This document shows positions 8,794-18,114 of a stretch of DNA of 64,000 nt, in pieces. The stretch comes from Cognatiluteimonas weifangensis. GTDB taxonomy: Bacteria > Pseudomonadota > Gammaproteobacteria > Xanthomonadales > Xanthomonadaceae. The stretch's first letter is position 1. Every line of letters begins with the position of its first letter. The stretch is taken from assembly GCF_003416885.1 (NCBI RefSeq), contig NZ_QVPD01000012.1, positions 1-64,000 of the forward strand, in the 5' to 3' direction. A model generated the notes under the pieces. That model had not been told where the DNA came from. It made no database searches and was given only the letters and a program-made list of their open reading frames with translations. Position numbers and translations under genes: made by a program.

Positions 8794-9098
8794 ACCCGAA
8801 CGAACTTCCCCTCGCGTCCCGAGTGTCGCGGGGCGAAGGAATGCCGCTTGACGGTCTGCGAAGTGGAGACTGGCGCCTGCAACCCGCAGGCGCAGCGCGG
8901 GCCGAATGTCTCGGGAATGATCACTCCCTGCGCAGTGCCTGAGAGCCCGTGTGCGCAGGGATTCGCGCGTGCGGCGTGCACGCGCGTTCAGCTGGCGCAT
9001 GGCGACGCGTTGTCCAGCGTCGCGGGCGGGCTCGGTCCCGGCGCGGCCTGTCCCTGCACGGCTATAATCCGCGTGCCTCCCGCAGCCTGCGAGCGCCG
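8794..9098 (+). promoter_or_regulatory. folC-dedD intergenic region with hairpin and -10 box
   Basis: This 305-bp gap holds a perfect 8-bp inverted repeat (GCGCCTGC at 8873-8880, GCAGGCGC at 8886-8893, five-base loop) without a T-tract. A consensus TATAAT at 9063-9068 stands 30 bases before the dedD start. No good -35 is seen. The gap suggests that dedD-cvpA-purF has its own promoter. No coding sequence was recognised. Confidence 0.5.
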
Positions 9099-10097
9099 AT
9101 GGACCCCGGACTGAAACAGCGCCTCGTCGGCGCCGCCGTACTGGTCGCGCTGGCGGTGATCTTCCTGCCGATGCTGGTGCAGGGGCCGGCCCCGGACAGC
9201 GGCGTCGCCGACGTGCCGTTGTCCATGCCCGAGGCGCCGCCGGACCAGTACGAGACCCGCGACCTGCCGCTGGTGACACCGGCCGCCGCACCCGGCGACA
9301 GTGCGCTGGGCGTGCCGTCCGACCCGACCGCGGCCGATGCGGCCAGCACGACGGCACCGCTGCCCGAGACCGCGCCGGCCCCCGCCGTCCAGGCCCCGCC
9401 GCCGGCCGACGCGGCCCCCGCGACGACGGCGCCCGCGGTCGTCAACGGCGAGATGTTCCCCGCGCCCACCGCCGGCGGCGACTACGCGGTGAGCTTCGGC
9501 AGTTTCACCACCGCCACCGCGGCCGATGCCGTGGTCGCCTCGCTGCGCGCCTCGCAACTGCCCGGCTATCGCGAGCCGGCGCAGGTCGACGGCAAGCCGG
9601 TGCAGCGGGTGCGCATCGGCCCGTACGCGACCCGCGCGCAGGCCGAGGCCGCGCGCCTGCGCGCCGCACATGTGCGCGACGACGTCGATGCGCGCGTGGT
9701 CGCGCTGGATGCCGAGCGCGCGGCCGGCAAGGCCGCCGCCGCGCCGGCCGCGCCCAGGCCGGCGGCCACGGCAGCGAAGCCGGCGGCCCCGAAGCCGGCG
9801 ATCCCGAAGCCGGCGATCCCGAAGCCGGCGATCCCGAAGCCGGCGATCCCGGCCGCGGCCGACACCGGCTTTGCGGTGCAACTGGCCGCTTTCAGCAAAT
9901 CTGCCGATGCCGTCGCCCTGCGCGACCGCGCCCGCGCCGCCGGCTTCAGCGCCTTCACCGAAACCGTCGCCACCGACAGGGGCGCCTTGACCCGGGTGCG
10001 GATCGGCCCGGTCGCCAGCCGCGCCGACGCCGAGCGCTTGCAGGCCCAGGTCCAGGCCAAACTCGGCGTCGCCGGCATCGTCCGTCCGCACCCGTGA
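9099..10097 (+). CDS. dedD: SPOR-domain cell-division protein (DedD-like)
   Basis: Protein of 332 aa with a short cytoplasmic tail, one membrane segment (about residues 10-28, LVGAAVLVALAVIFLPML) and a long Pro/Ala-rich periplasmic linker. Two SPOR-like repeats are present: DYAVSFGSFTTATAADAV near residue 130 and GFAVQLAAFSKSADA near 260. SPOR domains bind denuded glycan strands at the division septum. The position between folC and cvpA matches dedD of E. coli, but two SPOR units make this protein longer than the E. coli one (about 220 aa). The ATG at 9099 is chosen because it directly precedes the membrane anchor. A 15-bp tandem repeat lies in the linker. Confidence 0.85.
   Translation: MDPGLKQRLVGAAVLVALAVIFLPMLVQGPAPDSGVADVPLSMPEAPPDQYETRDLPLVTPAAAPGDSALGVPSDPTAADAASTTAPLPETAPAPAVQAPPPADAAPATTAPAVVNGEMFPAPTAGGDYAVSFGSFTTATAADAVVASLRASQLPGYREPAQVDGKPVQRVRIGPYATRAQAEAARLRAAHVRDDVDARVVALDAERAAGKAAAAPAAPRPAATAAKPAAPKPAIPKPAIPKPAIPKPAIPAAADTGFAVQLAAFSKSADAVALRDRARAAGFSAFTETVATDRGALTRVRIGPVASRADAERLQAQVQAKLGVAGIVRPHP
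9792..9851 (+). repeat. Four tandem copies of a 15-bp unit in dedD
   Basis: AAGCCGGCGATCCCG is repeated exactly four times and encodes KPAIP repeats in the linker between the two SPOR domains. An imperfect fifth copy lies just upstream (9777-9791). Because the unit is 15 bp, changes in copy number would alter linker length without shifting the frame. Confidence 0.95.
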
Positions 10098-10125
10098 GCG
10101 CTCGCCACGCCCGCACCGGCCCGCC

Positions 10126-10677
10126 ATGACCGCCACCGACCTGCTGCTGCTCGCGGTGATCGGCGCCTCCACGCTGCTGGGGCTGCTGCGCGGCTTCGTC
10201 GGCGTGCTCGCCTCGCTGCTGGCCTGGGTGCTCGCGGGCTGGGCGGCGTTCCGCTTCGGCGCACGGGTGGCGCTGGCCCTGGCCGGCGGCGCGGAACCCG
10301 GCGCCGGGCAGTTGCTGGCGGGCTACGGACTGAGCTTCCTCGGCGTGCTGCTGTTCGTCGGCGCGGTCGGCTGGGCGCTGCGCAAGCTGCTGCATTCGGT
10401 CGGCCTGTCGGGCATGGACCGCGCGCTCGGCTTCGCCCTGGGGCTGGTGCGCGGCGGCTTCGTCGCCTGCGTGCTGGTGCTGCTGATGGGTTTCACCACG
10501 TTGCCGCGCGAGCCCGGCTGGCACGCCTCGCAGGTGGTCCCGGTGCTGCTGCCCGGCGCGCAATGGCTGCGCGGCTGGTTGCCGGCGTGGGCCGCGCAAC
10601 GGATCGATTTCGGCGGCACCCGGCCGCCTTCCCTCGACACCGGCGACGCTCCCGCGTTGCCGCAACCCGGCGTCTGA
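10126..10677 (+). CDS. cvpA: CvpA family membrane protein
   Basis: Protein of 183 aa with about four membrane helices, starting MTATDLLLLAVIG. It carries the family feature LLGLLRGFVGVLASLLAWVL near the N-terminus. CvpA is known for colicin V production in E. coli and for envelope stress tolerance; its biochemical role is unclear. It sits 28 bp after dedD and 18 bp before purF, the conserved arrangement, and is probably co-transcribed with both. Confidence 0.9.
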   Translation: MTATDLLLLAVIGASTLLGLLRGFVGVLASLLAWVLAGWAAFRFGARVALALAGGAEPGAGQLLAGYGLSFLGVLLFVGAVGWALRKLLHSVGLSGMDRALGFALGLVRGGFVACVLVLLMGFTTLPREPGWHASQVVPVLLPGAQWLRGWLPAWAAQRIDFGGTRPPSLDTGDAPALPQPGV

Positions 10678-10695
10678 CGCCCCGGAGAGCCTGAC

Positions 10696-12165
10696 ATGTG
10701 CGGCATCATCGGTATCGTGGCGACGCAGGACGTCGCGGCCCAGCTGTACGACGGCCTGACCGTGCTGCAGCACCGCGGCCAGGACGCGGCCGGGATCGCC
10801 ACCGCCGACGGCACCCACCTGCGCGTGCACAAGGGCAACGGCCTGGTGCGCGACGTGTTCGACGCCGGGTCCATGCGCCAACTCGAGGGCCGCGTCGGCA
10901 TCGCCCACTGCCGCTATCCGACCGCCGGCAGCGAAGGCCTGGACGAGGCGCAGCCGTTCTACGTCAACTCGCCCTACGGCATTGCCCTGGCGCACAACGG
11001 CAACCTGATCAACACCGACGCGCTGCGCCGCGAGGTGTTCGAGCAGGATCGCCGCAACGTCAACACCGAGTCCGACTCGGAAGTGCTGCTCAACGTGTTC
11101 GCGCACGAGCTGGACCTGCAGAAGGCGCTGACCCCGGAGGCGGTGTTCCGCGCGCTGGAGGGCGTCAACCGGCGCGCGAAAGGCGGTTACGCGGTGGTGA
11201 CCGCGGTGCTGGGGCTGGGCCTGGTCGCGTTCCGCGACCCGCACGGCATCCGCCCGCTGGTGCTGGGCAAGCGCAGCACCGCTGGCGGCGACGAATACGC
11301 GGTGGCGTCGGAGTCGGTGGCGCTGGACATCCTCGGCTTCGAGCGCCTGCGCGACGTCGCCCCCGGCGAGGCGCTGGTAGTGACCGCGCGCGGCGAGCTG
11401 TTCACCCGCCAGTGCGCGCCGCCGCAGCAACACGCGCCGTGCATCTTCGAGTTCGTGTATTTCGCGCGCCCGGACTCGATGATGGACGAGGTCTCGGTGC
11501 ACAAGGCGCGCATGCGCATGGGGGTCAAGCTGGGCGAGAAGATCCTGCGCCTGCGCCCGGACCACGATATCGACGTGGTGATCCCGATCCCGGACACCTC
11601 GCGCGACGCCGCACTGGAGATCGCCAACGTGCTCGGGGTGAAGTACCGCGAGGGCTTCATCAAGAACCGCTACGTCGGCCGCACCTTCATCATGCCGGGG
11701 CAGGGCCAGCGCGCGCAGTCGGTGAAGCGCAAGCTCAATCCGATCCCGCTGGAATTCCGCAACCGCGTGGTGCTGCTGGTCGACGACTCGATCGTGCGCG
11801 GCACCACCTCCAGGCAGATCGTGCAGATGGCGCGCGAGGCCGGTGCGCGCAAGGTGTACCTGGCCTCGGCGGCGCCGCCGGTGCGCCACCCCAACATCTA
11901 CGGCATCGACATGCCCTCGGCCGACGAGCTGATCGCGCACGGCCGCAGCGAGGAGGAAATCCAGCAGCTGCTGGGTTGCGACTGGCTGCTGTACCAGGAC
12001 CTGGCGGACCTGGAGGAGGCGGTGTCCGGGCCCAAGCAGCTGATCGCGCACTTCGACTCGTCCTGCTTCAACGGCGAGTACGTGACCGGGATCGAGCCGG
12101 GCTATTTCGAGCGCATCCGCCAGCTGCGCTCGGACGAAGCCAAGAAATCCCGTCGCGTCTCGTGA
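10696..12165 (+). CDS. purF: Amidophosphoribosyltransferase
   Basis: Catalyses the first step of purine synthesis, forming phosphoribosylamine from PRPP and glutamine. The N-terminal nucleophile is Cys2 ([10 protein letters not shown]), which needs Met removal and confirms the start at 10696. HNGNLIN and the glutamine-site Arg lie in the first 110 residues. The PRPP-binding loop [15 protein letters not shown] is near residue 360. Its 489 aa are close to the 505 aa of the E. coli enzyme. A GGAGAG stretch at 10683-10688 provides the ribosome site. Confidence 0.97.
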   Translation: MCGIIGIVATQDVAAQLYDGLTVLQHRGQDAAGIATADGTHLRVHKGNGLVRDVFDAGSMRQLEGRVGIAHCRYPTAGSEGLDEAQPFYVNSPYGIALAHNGNLINTDALRREVFEQDRRNVNTESDSEVLLNVFAHELDLQKALTPEAVFRALEGVNRRAKGGYAVVTAVLGLGLVAFRDPHGIRPLVLGKRSTAGGDEYAVASESVALDILGFERLRDVAPGEALVVTARGELFTRQCAPPQQHAPCIFEFVYFARPDSMMDEVSVHKARMRMGVKLGEKILRLRPDHDIDVVIPIPDTSRDAALEIANVLGVKYREGFIKNRYVGRTFIMPGQGQRAQSVKRKLNPIPLEFRNRVVLLVDDSIVRGTTSRQIVQMAREAGARKVYLASAAPPVRHPNIYGIDMPSADELIAHGRSEEEIQQLLGCDWLLYQDLADLEEAVSGPKQLIAHFDSSCFNGEYVTGIEPGYFERIRQLRSDEAKKSRRVS

Positions 12166-12193
12166 CGCCCGTGCGGCAGCGGCCGCCGGCGCC

Positions 12194-13006
12194 ATGACGC
12201 AGTCGCTGTTCGACGCCGCCCGCGCCTGTCTCGACGCCGCCACGCCCGAGGCCAAGCTCGCCGCGACCCGGGACGCGGCGGCGGCGTTCGCGCGCGGCGC
12301 GCTGGCGCTCCCGGCCGACGCGTCGCCACCGCAGCCGATCCGCATGCCCGGGCGGCCGCCGCGGCCGCGCCTGGTGCATCCGCGCGAACTGCCGCGGCGC
12401 GGCTTCGGCAGCGACGCGGGCCGGGCGGCGTTCCTGCACGCGGTCGCGCACATCGAGTTCAACGCCATCGACCTGGCCTGGGACGCGGTGTACCGCTTCC
12501 GCGGCCTGCCCGCGGCGTACTACGCCGACTGGGTCGGCGTCGCCGCCGACGAAGCGCGCCACTTCGGCCTGCTGCGCGCGCGGCTGCGCGCGTTCGGCCA
12601 CGACTACGGCGATTTCGACGCCCACAACGGCCTGTGGGAAATGGCGGAAAAGACCGCCGCCGACGGCCTGGCGCGGATGGCGCTGGTGCCGCGGGTGCTG
12701 GAGGCGCGCGGGCTCGACGTGACCCCGGGGATGATCGCCAAGCTGCGCCAGCTCGGCGACGACGCCAGCGCCGACATCCTCGCGCTGATCCTGCGCGAGG
12801 AAGTCGCGCACGTCGCCGCCGGCTCGCGCTGGTATCGCTGGCATTGCGCGCGTGCCGGCGTCGAGCCGGTGCCGCGCTTCCGCGAACTGCTGCGCGAATT
12901 CGCCGGTGGCGTGCTGCACGGGCCGTTCAACCACGCGGCGCGGACCGCGGCGGGTTTCGATGCCGCCGAGCTGGCCGCGCTGGAGCAGCTGCAGCCGCCG
13001 TCCTGA
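12194..13006 (+). CDS. DUF455 ferritin-like protein
   Basis: Protein of 270 aa matching the DUF455 (COG2833) family, which has a ferritin-like four-helix fold. Candidate di-iron ligands are visible: Glu in HIEFNAIDLAWDA, the Glu/His pair in ADEARHFGLL, and the Glu/His pair in REEVAHVAAGSRW. RELPRRGFGS is also typical of the family. Its substrate is unknown. Distant relatives such as MiaE hydroxylate modified tRNA bases, but that is not evidence of function here. It lies 28 bp after purF on the same strand. Confidence 0.8.
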   Translation: MTQSLFDAARACLDAATPEAKLAATRDAAAAFARGALALPADASPPQPIRMPGRPPRPRLVHPRELPRRGFGSDAGRAAFLHAVAHIEFNAIDLAWDAVYRFRGLPAAYYADWVGVAADEARHFGLLRARLRAFGHDYGDFDAHNGLWEMAEKTAADGLARMALVPRVLEARGLDVTPGMIAKLRQLGDDASADILALILREEVAHVAAGSRWYRWHCARAGVEPVPRFRELLREFAGGVLHGPFNHAARTAAGFDAAELAALEQLQPPS

Positions 13007-13125
13007 TGCCGGAGCGTTCCGCGGGCGCGGCGCCGGCCGCGATGACCTGTCCCCGTGCCTGCGCCGCCGCCTCCGTACCGTGCGCCAGCGCGGCCGACGC
13101 CCGTCCTGGACTCCCGGGGACGACG

Positions 13126-13845
13126 CTACAGGGTTGCCAATCGCGCGCCGTCGGCATCCACCCGCAGCACCGAGCCTTGCGTGTACCAGTCGCCGAGCAC
13201 GATGCGGGTGCCGCCGGCGTCCGCGTGCACGGCCGGGCGGTGGGTGTGGCCGTGGATCATGCGGTCGATGCCGTAGCGGGCGAAGGTCGAGGCGACCGTG
13301 GCCGCGGCCACGTCGGTGATCGTCTCCATCGTGCCGGCCGCGCGCAGGCCGGACTGGTGGGCGCGACTGGCCGCGCGCGCCTGCTGCGCATAGGCCAGGC
13401 GCGCGGCCAGCGGCTGCGCCAGGAACTGCGCCTGCCACGCCGGGTCGCGGGTCTGCGCGCGGAACTGCTGGTAGGCGACGTCGTCGGTGCACAGCAGGTC
13501 GCCGTGCAGCAGCAGCGTCGGCCGGCCGTCGAGCACGATCACCGCGGGGTCGGGCAGGATCGTCATCCCCGCGCGGCGCGCGTAGTCCTGGCCGAGCAGG
13601 AAGTCGCGGTTGCCGCGGATGAAGTACACCGGCACCCCGGCCGCGCGCAGGTCGCGCAGTTTGTCGGCGACGAAGGCGCCGATGGCGGAGGGATCGTCGT
13701 CGCCGACCCAGGCTTCGAACAGGTCGCCGAGGATGTACAGCGCATCCGCCTCGCGCGCCTGGGTGTCGATGAAGCGACCGAACAGCTCGGCGATCGCCGG
13801 GCGTTCGGCGTCCAGGTGCAGGTCGGAAATGAACAACGTCGTCAT
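13126..13845 (-). CDS. lpxH: UDP-2,3-diacylglucosamine diphosphatase
   Basis: Lipid A pathway hydrolase that cuts UDP-2,3-diacylglucosamine to lipid X and UMP at the inner membrane. The metallophosphoesterase motifs are complete: ISDLHLD near residue 6, [32 protein letters not shown] and IHGHTHRP. Its 239 aa match E. coli LpxH (240). The start at 13845 removes a long unsupported N-terminal extension and falls six bases after a TACAAT box. It faces gltX divergently. Confidence 0.95.
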   Translation of the reverse strand: MTTLFISDLHLDAERPAIAELFGRFIDTQAREADALYILGDLFEAWVGDDDPSAIGAFVADKLRDLRAAGVPVYFIRGNRDFLLGQDYARRAGMTILPDPAVIVLDGRPTLLLHGDLLCTDDVAYQQFRAQTRDPAWQAQFLAQPLAARLAYAQQARAASRAHQSGLRAAGTMETITDVAAATVASTFARYGIDRMIHGHTHRPAVHADAGGTRIVLGDWYTQGSVLRVDADGARLATL

Positions 13846-13851
13846 CGCGCC

Positions 13852-13857
13852 ATTGTA
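13852..13857 (-). promoter_or_regulatory. lpxH: -10 element of lpxH, leaderless arrangement
   Basis: Read on the minus strand, TACAAT ends six bases before the lpxH ATG and there is no Shine-Dalgarno sequence. The geometry is the same as at folC. Confidence 0.5.
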
Positions 13858-13998
13858 GGGCCGGCCCGCGCCGCGCCGGGGTGCGTGCGGTGCAGCGCAG
13901 CCGTCGCGGGTGTCGGGCCCGTGCGCGGCGGGGGCGCCTGGTGCCGTGCGCCGCACCGGCACGGGTGCCGCGGACGGCCCGGGGCCGGGCAGGTCCGG

Positions 13999-14004
13999 TA
14001 AAAT
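13999..14004 (+). promoter_or_regulatory. gltX: -10 element of gltX
   Basis: TAAAAT stands out in a GC-rich stretch, 28 bases before the gltX ATG. No clear -35 hexamer is seen upstream. Confidence 0.45.
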
Positions 14005-14032
14005 CACCGGTTCCCCGCTTCCGGTCCCGCGC

Positions 14033-15433
14033 ATGTCCTGCCGCACCCGCTTCGCCCCCAGTCCCACCGGCTACCTGCACATCGGCGGCGCGCGCACCGC
14101 GCTGTATGCCTGGCTGGAGGCGCGCCGGCGCGGCGGCCAGTTCATCCTGCGGATCGAGGACACCGACCGCGAACGCAGCACCCAGGCCGCGATCGACGCG
14201 ATCCTGGAGGCGATGGACTGGCTCGGCCTGGACTACGACGAAGGCCCGATCTACCAGACCCAGCGCCTGGACCGCTACAAGGAAGTCGCCGAGCAGCTGG
14301 TCGCCGCCGGCCACGCCTACTACGCCTACGAGACCCGCGAGGAGCTGGAGGCGATGCGCGCCGCGGCGATGGCCGCGCAGGAAAAACCGCGCTACCACGG
14401 CGCCTACCGCGATGCCAACGCCGGCTGGCGCGACGACCCCAACCGCGTGATCCGCTTCAGGAACCCGCTGGACGGCGTGGTCGCCTGGGACGACAAGGTC
14501 AAGGGCCGCATCGAGATCGCCAACGCCGAGCTGGACGACCTGGTCATCTTCCGCAGCGACGGCTACGCCACCTACAACTTCGCGGTGGTGGTGGACGACA
14601 TCGACATGGCCATCACCGACGTGGTCCGCGGCGACGACCACGTCAACAACACCCCGCGCCAGATCAACATCTACCGCGCGCTGGGCGCCGACGTTCCGGC
14701 GTTCGCGCACCTGCCGATGATCCTGGACGAGCACGGCGCCAAGCTGAGCAAGCGCACCGGCGCCGCCGACGTGATGCAGTACCGCGACATGGGTTACCTG
14801 CCGCACGCGCTGCTCAACTACCTGGTGCGGCTGGGCTGGTCGCACGGCGACCAGGAAGTGTTCTCCATCGCGGAAATGCAGTCGCTGTTCGCCCTGGCCG
14901 ACGTCAACGCCAAGGCGGCGCGGCTGGACATCGCCAAGCTCGGCTGGCTCAACCAGCAGTACCTCAAGCACGACGCGCCGGAGGCGGTCGGCGAGCACCT
15001 GGCGTGGCACCTGCGCCAGGCCGGTTACGACCTCGCCCGGGGGCCGGCGCCGGCCGCGGTCGTCGTCGCCCTGCGCGAGCGCGTGCAGACGCTGCGGGAC
15101 ATGGCCGAGCGCGCCGCGGTCTGGTACCAGCCGCTGACCGTTTACGACGAGAAGGCGGTGGCCAAACATTTCACCGCGGCCGCGCGCGCGCCGCTGGCCG
15201 AAGCCCGGCGCCGGCTGGCGGCGCTGGCCGACTGGAGCGCCGAGGCGATCGACGCCGAACTGCAGGCGATCGCGCAGGCGCTGGAACTGGGCATGGGCAA
15301 GGTCGCGCAGCCGCTGCGGGTGGCGATCACCGGCACCCAGGTCAGCCCGGACATCGGCCACACGGTGGCGCTGGCGGGGCGCGAGCAGGCGCTGGCGCGG
15401 ATCGACGCGGCGCTGGCGCGGCTGCCGGCTTGA
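14033..15433 (+). CDS. gltX: Glutamyl-tRNA synthetase
   Basis: Class I aminoacyl-tRNA synthetase that charges tRNA-Glu. The HIGH-type motif is [10 protein letters not shown] near residue 17 and the KMSKS-type motif is KLSKRTGA near residue 240. TRFAPSPTG at the N-terminus is the standard family start, which supports the ATG at 14033 over upstream ATGs. Its 466 aa are typical. It is apparently a single-gene unit, with zur starting 31 bp downstream. Confidence 0.97.
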   Translation: MSCRTRFAPSPTGYLHIGGARTALYAWLEARRRGGQFILRIEDTDRERSTQAAIDAILEAMDWLGLDYDEGPIYQTQRLDRYKEVAEQLVAAGHAYYAYETREELEAMRAAAMAAQEKPRYHGAYRDANAGWRDDPNRVIRFRNPLDGVVAWDDKVKGRIEIANAELDDLVIFRSDGYATYNFAVVVDDIDMAITDVVRGDDHVNNTPRQINIYRALGADVPAFAHLPMILDEHGAKLSKRTGAADVMQYRDMGYLPHALLNYLVRLGWSHGDQEVFSIAEMQSLFALADVNAKAARLDIAKLGWLNQQYLKHDAPEAVGEHLAWHLRQAGYDLARGPAPAAVVVALRERVQTLRDMAERAAVWYQPLTVYDEKAVAKHFTAAARAPLAEARRRLAALADWSAEAIDAELQAIAQALELGMGKVAQPLRVAITGTQVSPDIGHTVALAGREQALARIDAALARLPA

Positions 15434-15464
15434 GTCGCGCGCGCCGCGGCACCATCATCGGGGC

Positions 15465-15965
15465 ATGCCCCGGCATGCCTGCATCGACCCCCAGCACCAC
15501 GTCCACGACGCCGAGGCGTTCGTGGCCGCGGTCGAGGCCGCCTGCCGCGAGCGCGGCCTGCGCCTGACCCCGATCCGCGCCCGCGTGCTCGGCCTGATCG
15601 CGCAGGACGGCAAGCCGGTGAAAGCCTACGACCTGCTCGACCGGATCCGCGCGGGCAACCGCGACGACGACGCCGGCGCCGGCGCCGCGGCCCCGCCTAC
15701 CGTCTATCGCGCGCTGGATTTCCTGCTCGCCAACGGTTTCATCCACAAGCTCGAATCGGTCAACGCCTTCGTCGCCTGCCACCATCCCAGCACCGCGCAG
15801 CATTCGGTGCCGTTCCTGATCTGCGATCGCTGCCACGCCGCGGTGGAGCTGGAGGACAAGCAGGTGGTCGCCGCGCTCGACGAGCGCGCGCGTGCGCTCG
15901 GCTTCGTGCCGCAGGCGCAGACCCTGGAAGTGCACGGCCTCTGCGCCAGGTGCAGCAACCTGTAG
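15465..15965 (+). CDS. zur: Fur-family regulator, probable zinc uptake regulator Zur
   Basis: Transcriptional repressor of 166 aa. The winged-helix region (RGLRLTPIRARVLGLI, residues about 26-41) is followed by a dimerisation domain with zinc-site residues: ACHHPSTAQH, LICDRCHA and GLCARCSN, two CxxC pairs that form the structural zinc site. Assignment to Zur rather than Fur rests on this layout and on the neighbour, a receptor with a His-rich loop transcribed convergently only 1 bp away. A candidate Zur operator lies in the promoter of that receptor. Confidence 0.82.
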   Translation: MPRHACIDPQHHVHDAEAFVAAVEAACRERGLRLTPIRARVLGLIAQDGKPVKAYDLLDRIRAGNRDDDAGAGAAAPPTVYRALDFLLANGFIHKLESVNAFVACHHPSTAQHSVPFLICDRCHAAVELEDKQVVAALDERARALGFVPQAQTLEVHGLCARCSNL

Positions 15966-15966
15966 A

Positions 15967-18066
15967 TCAGAAGAACATCCGCACCCCGGCCTCGATGCCG
16001 CGGCCGGGCAGTGGCGCCAGGTCCTTCAGGAACGAGGTGTGCGGGCGCGCTTCCTCGTCGAGCAGGTTGCGGCCATCCACGAACAGCTCCCAGGCGTTGC
16101 CGCCCCTGGTGTCGGAATGCCAAGCGAAGTGCGCATCCACCAGGGTGTAACCCGGGGTGACGGTCTCGAACTCCGCCACGCGGTCCTGTTCCATGTAGCG
16201 GGTCGCACCGAGCGATGCGCGCAGCGCGTCGCGCTCCCAGCGCAACTCGCCGCCCAGGCGCGCCGGCGCGATCCGCGGCAGGTTGCCGCCGTCGACCAGT
16301 TTCGCGCGGACCGCGTCGCCGAACAGGCGCAGATCCCAGCGCCCGCTGGTGTTGTCGGCCAGCGCCCACTCGAGTTCGGCCTCGCCGCCGGTGAAGCGCG
16401 CGTCGGCCTGGCGCCACTGCTGCACCGGCAGGTCCTCCTCGACGAGGCCGGTGCGCGCGAGGTAGATGAAGTCGTCGTAGGCGACGCGGTACACCGCGGC
16501 GCGCAGGGTCAGCGGGCCCAGGTGCCAGTGCGCGCCGAGTTCGGCACGGTTGGCGGTCTCCGGATCGAGCGCGGGATCGCCCTGCTCGACGCTGCCGGTG
16601 GCCACGTGCAGGCCGTTCGAATACAGCTCCTCGGCGGTGGGCGAGCGCTGCGCGCGGTCGAGGCCGAGCGCCACGTGCAGGTCCTCGCCGAGTTCCCATT
16701 CCAGCGATGCCGAGGCGCTGGTGGTATCGAACTCGCGGTCGGGGCCGATCGCCAGCGCGTCGTCCACGTCGATGCGGTTGCGGTCGTGGCGCACGCCGAG
16801 TTGCAGGCCGAGCGGGCCGAAGTCGCGGTTGCCGATCCAGAATGCGCCGATGTCGCGCGATTCCGAACCGGGCACGAACGCCTCCGCGCCCACGGCGGCG
16901 AAGTCGCGCTGCGACCACTGCAGGCCCAGTGCGCCTTCGAATCCGGCCAGCGGCCGGTGCACCAGTTCCACCCGGCCCTCGGTGCTGTCGTTGTCGAACA
17001 CGGTGCCGACCGCGCCGTCCTCCAGCTCGGTGTGGGTGTAGGCGGTGCGCGCCAGCTTCACGCGCAGGGTCTGGAACGGGCCGAGCGCGTCGAGGCCGCC
17101 GCGCACTTCGCTGCGGCGCTGGTCCATGACCACGCGCACGCCTTCGGCCGCGCCGCGCTCGTCGTGCCCCTCTTCCGCGTGCTCGTCGTGCTCCTCGCCA
17201 TGCGCATGGCCGGGGATGCCGTAGCGGGTCGAGTACAGGCTGTAGCCGGCGCCGAGGAAGCCGCGGCTGCCGATCCACGACATGCCGAGCGCGGCGCCGT
17301 CGGTGCGCAGGCCGCTGCCGGGCAGCACGCCGGCCTCGTCGGGGTCCGGCGTTTCGCCTTCTTCGGCGAGCAGGCGCGCGCTCTCGGCGAACCCGGGGAT
17401 CTCGTAGTCGCCGGTCTCGCGGTGCAGCGCGTCGAAGTGGAATGCGAAATCGCCGGCGCCGCCGTCCAGCCGCAGCATCCCGCTGCGCGCATCGTTGACG
17501 GTACCGGCGCGCAGCTCGGCGCGGCCCTGCAGCGGCTGGACCGGCTGCGCCTCCGGAATGCGGCCGTCGACCACGTTGACCGCGCCGCCGATGGCGCCGC
17601 TGCCGTAAAGCAGGGTGGCCGGACCCTTGAGCACTTCGATCTGGTCGGCCAGGAACGGCTCGATCGTCACCGCGTGGTCGGCGCTGACGGTGGAGACGTC
17701 GCCAGAACCGAGGCCGCCGCTGAGCACCTGCACCCGCGCGCCGTCCATGCCGCGCACGATCGGGCGGCCGACGCCGGGGCCGAAATACGACGACTGCACG
17801 CCGGGCAGCCGGCCCACGGTCTCGCCCAGCGAGCTGGCCTTGGCCGCGTCCAGGCGTTGCCCGGCGAGCACCTCGACCGGCTGCGCCAGGCTCTCGGCGG
17901 TGTCGGGCAGCGGGGTGGCGGTGACCTCGACCGTGTCCAGGGTCTTGGGTTCGGCATGCCGGGGGTCGGTCTGCGCGGGCGGGTCGGCGGCCCAGGCCAG
18001 GGGTGCGGCCAGGGCCAGGACGAGGGCGAGGGCCAGGGGGGCGGGGCGCAGGGGACGGGACGGCAT
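15967..18066 (-). CDS. znuD: TonB-dependent receptor, ZnuD-like, probable zinc uptake
   Basis: Outer-membrane receptor of 699 aa with a signal peptide (residues 1-27, ending LAWAA). It has a TonB box region (LDTVEVTATPLPD, about 43-55), a plug domain (GRPIVRGMDGARVQVL near 100-115) and a C-terminal beta barrel ending in GVRMFF. A His/Glu/Asp-rich extracellular loop near residues 287-301 (GHAHGEEHDEHAEEGHD) is the mark of ZnuD-type zinc receptors, where it gathers metal ions. Adjacent to a Zur-like gene and with a candidate Zur box about 30 bp upstream, it is most likely derepressed under zinc limitation. Nickel or another divalent metal cannot be excluded. Confidence 0.85.
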   Translation of the reverse strand: MPSRPLRPAPLALALVLALAAPLAWAADPPAQTDPRHAEPKTLDTVEVTATPLPDTAESLAQPVEVLAGQRLDAAKASSLGETVGRLPGVQSSYFGPGVGRPIVRGMDGARVQVLSGGLGSGDVSTVSADHAVTIEPFLADQIEVLKGPATLLYGSGAIGGAVNVVDGRIPEAQPVQPLQGRAELRAGTVNDARSGMLRLDGGAGDFAFHFDALHRETGDYEIPGFAESARLLAEEGETPDPDEAGVLPGSGLRTDGAALGMSWIGSRGFLGAGYSLYSTRYGIPGHAHGEEHDEHAEEGHDERGAAEGVRVVMDQRRSEVRGGLDALGPFQTLRVKLARTAYTHTELEDGAVGTVFDNDSTEGRVELVHRPLAGFEGALGLQWSQRDFAAVGAEAFVPGSESRDIGAFWIGNRDFGPLGLQLGVRHDRNRIDVDDALAIGPDREFDTTSASASLEWELGEDLHVALGLDRAQRSPTAEELYSNGLHVATGSVEQGDPALDPETANRAELGAHWHLGPLTLRAAVYRVAYDDFIYLARTGLVEEDLPVQQWRQADARFTGGEAELEWALADNTSGRWDLRLFGDAVRAKLVDGGNLPRIAPARLGGELRWERDALRASLGATRYMEQDRVAEFETVTPGYTLVDAHFAWHSDTRGGNAWELFVDGRNLLDEEARPHTSFLKDLAPLPGRGIEAGVRMFF

Positions 18067-18095
18067 CGGCGGGTGGACGTGACGGGCGGGATTCG

Positions 18096-18113
18096 AATGT
18101 TATATTATTACCT
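18096..18113. promoter_or_regulatory. Candidate Zur box in the divergent znuD/merC promoter
   Basis: AATGTTATATTATTACCT is the only AT-rich stretch between the two divergent genes. It resembles the gammaproteobacterial Zur operator core (TGTTATAATATAACA) with one well-kept half-site and a weaker second one. It overlaps TATTAT (18103-18108), which ends six bases before the merC ATG, so a bound repressor would block that promoter and probably the znuD promoter. Confidence 0.6.
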
Positions 18114-18114
18114 C

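Noticed and set aside
8794-9062. Riboswitch between folC and dedD
   Set aside because: Only one simple hairpin is visible. No conserved riboswitch core could be matched by eye.
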